From: CAWJFJ01 sp963800065
GTDB lineage: Bacteria > Actinomycetota > Acidimicrobiia > Acidimicrobiales > UBA8190
Assembly: GCA_963800065.1 (NCBI GenBank)
Contig: CAWCZO010000010.1
Span: 310,001-374,000 of the forward strand
DNA: 64,000 nt
Reading direction: 5' to 3'
A model generated the notes under the pieces. That model ran no database searches and was not told where the DNA came from. It saw only the letters and a list, made by a program, of their open reading frames with translations. The position numbers were made by a program, and so were the translations under genes. Of this stretch, positions 63,355 to 64,000 are shown in pieces. Position 1 is the first letter of the stretch. Each line of letters opens with the position of its first letter.

Positions 63355-64000
63355 CTAGCCGGCCGTCGCCCCCACCTGTTGGACCACCTCGACGGCCGCC
63401 ACCGCCGGGACGGGCACGAGCACCGGCTCGGCGGCCCCGCCTTCTCGCTCCAGGACCCGGTCGACCTCTTCGGTGTGCTTCTCCGAGGAGAGCATCGACC
63501 CTTCGAGGTCCATCTCGATCTCGGCGAAGATCCCACGGTTGCGCCGGCTGACGGCGAACAGCCATCCCGAGCCGGCCAGGACGTAGGCCAGGAAGATGTA
63601 CGGGAAGATGTCGACCGGGAAGGGCGGGACCGGATAGAAGCTCCCGATGAGCGGGACCATCAGCAGAAGGCAGGCCATGGTGGCCACCACGATGTGCCGG
63701 ATGGTGACCTCTCCGATCTTCTTCAGGTAGACGGGAGCGGCCACCGAGATGAGGAAGTACGCCGTCAGGAATCCGAAGGCGGCCAGAGTCCCGGCGTCGC
63801 CGAAGGTGGTGAGCGGGTTGGTGAAGATCTCGAGCACCAACGGGATGGTGACGATGGCGGCGATGTAGACCGTGATGGCCACGTGGGGGGTCTGGTTCTC
63901 CTCATGGGCCCGGCCGAGGTGTCGGGGGAAGACGGTGTGCCGGGCCATCGGGTAGATGATCCGGGACCCGGCGTTCAGACAGGAGAGGGTGAGCGAGAAG
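63355..64000 (-). CDS. Amino-acid permease (APC family), C-terminal part
   Basis: The C-terminal 215 or so residues of a multi-helix permease; the N-terminal half is outside the window. At the edge the frame reads SLTLSCLNAGSRIIYPMARH, the conserved N-A-G-S-R-I-x-Y-x-M-A-R segment of APC-family permeases after helix 8. Helices follow at VAITVYIAAIVTIPLVLEIF, TLAAFGFLTAYFLISVAAPV, IVVATMACLLLMVPLIGSFY and FPYIFLAYVLAGSGWLFAV. The charged C-terminal tail (EIEMDLEGSMLSSEKHTEEV) is cytoplasmic. It imports an amino acid or related amine with a proton. The visible gene is convergent with the CoA-transferase. Confidence 0.87.
   Translation of the reverse strand, partial: FSLTLSCLNAGSRIIYPMARHTVFPRHLGRAHEENQTPHVAITVYIAAIVTIPLVLEIFTNPLTTFGDAGTLAAFGFLTAYFLISVAAPVYLKKIGEVTIRHIVVATMACLLLMVPLIGSFYPVPPFPVDIFPYIFLAYVLAGSGWLFAVSRRNRGIFAEIEMDLEGSMLSSEKHTEEVDRVLEREGGAAEPVLVPVPAVAAVEVVQQVGATAG

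Noticed and set aside
1..64000. CRISPR arrays, insertion sequences, integrase or prophage genes, rRNA or tRNA genes
   Set aside because: I saw no spaced direct-repeat arrays, no transposase or integrase motifs, and no tRNA-like cloverleaf or rRNA blocks by eye; a covariance-model search would be needed for a firm negative on tRNAs.

Overview
The window is a very GC-rich, gene-dense stretch (about 70% G+C by eye) from an actinobacterium. Two features recall Acidimicrobiia from memory: membrane proteins with a cytoplasmic GPGWWIASDGKWYPP leader (17306-18424 and 19780-20559), and a secreted amidase with GYWLVASDGGIFSFGDA repeats (21488-23020). GTG starts, 4-base GTGA/ATGA gene overlaps and likely leaderless promoters are common. 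I see no rRNA, tRNA, CRISPR, transposase or prophage gene.

The dominant theme is acyl-CoA metabolism. There are six acyl-CoA dehydrogenases (one cut by the left edge), five AMP-forming acyl/aryl-CoA ligases, one ADP-forming acyl-CoA synthetase, two crotonases, two CaiB/BaiF CoA-transferases (one a double-length fusion), two DUF35/thiolase-type pairs, five short-chain dehydrogenases, three zinc alcohol dehydrogenases, an aldehyde dehydrogenase, four amidohydrolase-2 proteins, a D-aminoacylase-type amidohydrolase and an F420-type luciferase-like oxidoreductase. This suggests breakdown of several branched or cyclic carboxylic acids (terpenoid, steroid or aromatic type). The substrate cannot be named from sequence.

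Layout. 1-16476: CoA ligases, acyl-CoA dehydrogenases, crotonase, CoA-transferase, SDR, alcohol dehydrogenase, a TetR regulator, and a kinase/2-hydroxyacid dehydrogenase island. 16505-23897: a housekeeping and envelope block (AlkA-type glycosylase, three membrane or secreted proteins, GlxA-type regulator, repeat-bearing amidase, sortase-type surface protein). 23864-42748: amidohydrolases, dehydrogenases, a second TetR gene, ligases, a DUF35/thiolase-like pair, acyl-CoA dehydrogenase and SDRs. 42749-45729: a DHA2-type exporter with a long structured leader, then a SecD-head-like lipoprotein. 45721-52368: a six-gene minus-strand operon. 52428-56074: two divergent polytopic membrane proteins. 56080-63272: SDR, amidohydrolase, crotonase, DUF35 protein, thiolase and fused CoA-transferase. 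The right edge holds part of an amino-acid permease.

The most interesting observation is an 8-copy inverted repeat, CTGAC-N6-GTCAG with core TGAC-N6-GTCA. It sits in front of the divergent ligases (2043), the divergent acyl-CoA dehydrogenases (5869), the kinase/2-hydroxyacid dehydrogenase pair (14200), the SDR/DUF35 pair (35174), an acyl-CoA dehydrogenase (37769), the six-gene operon (52417), an amidohydrolase (58235) and the crotonase/DUF35 pair (59192). Where a -10 hexamer can be placed, it usually lies 6-10 bases before the start codon, and the repeat covers the -35 or +1 region. This looks like one repressor coordinating the dispersed catabolic genes.

One reading frame is clearly broken (thiolase near 60671, in a G run). 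A second is probably broken at its 3' end (TetR near 12310, in a C run). The exporter reads 161 bases into its neighbour. Homopolymer errors in the assembly are the simplest explanation for the first two.
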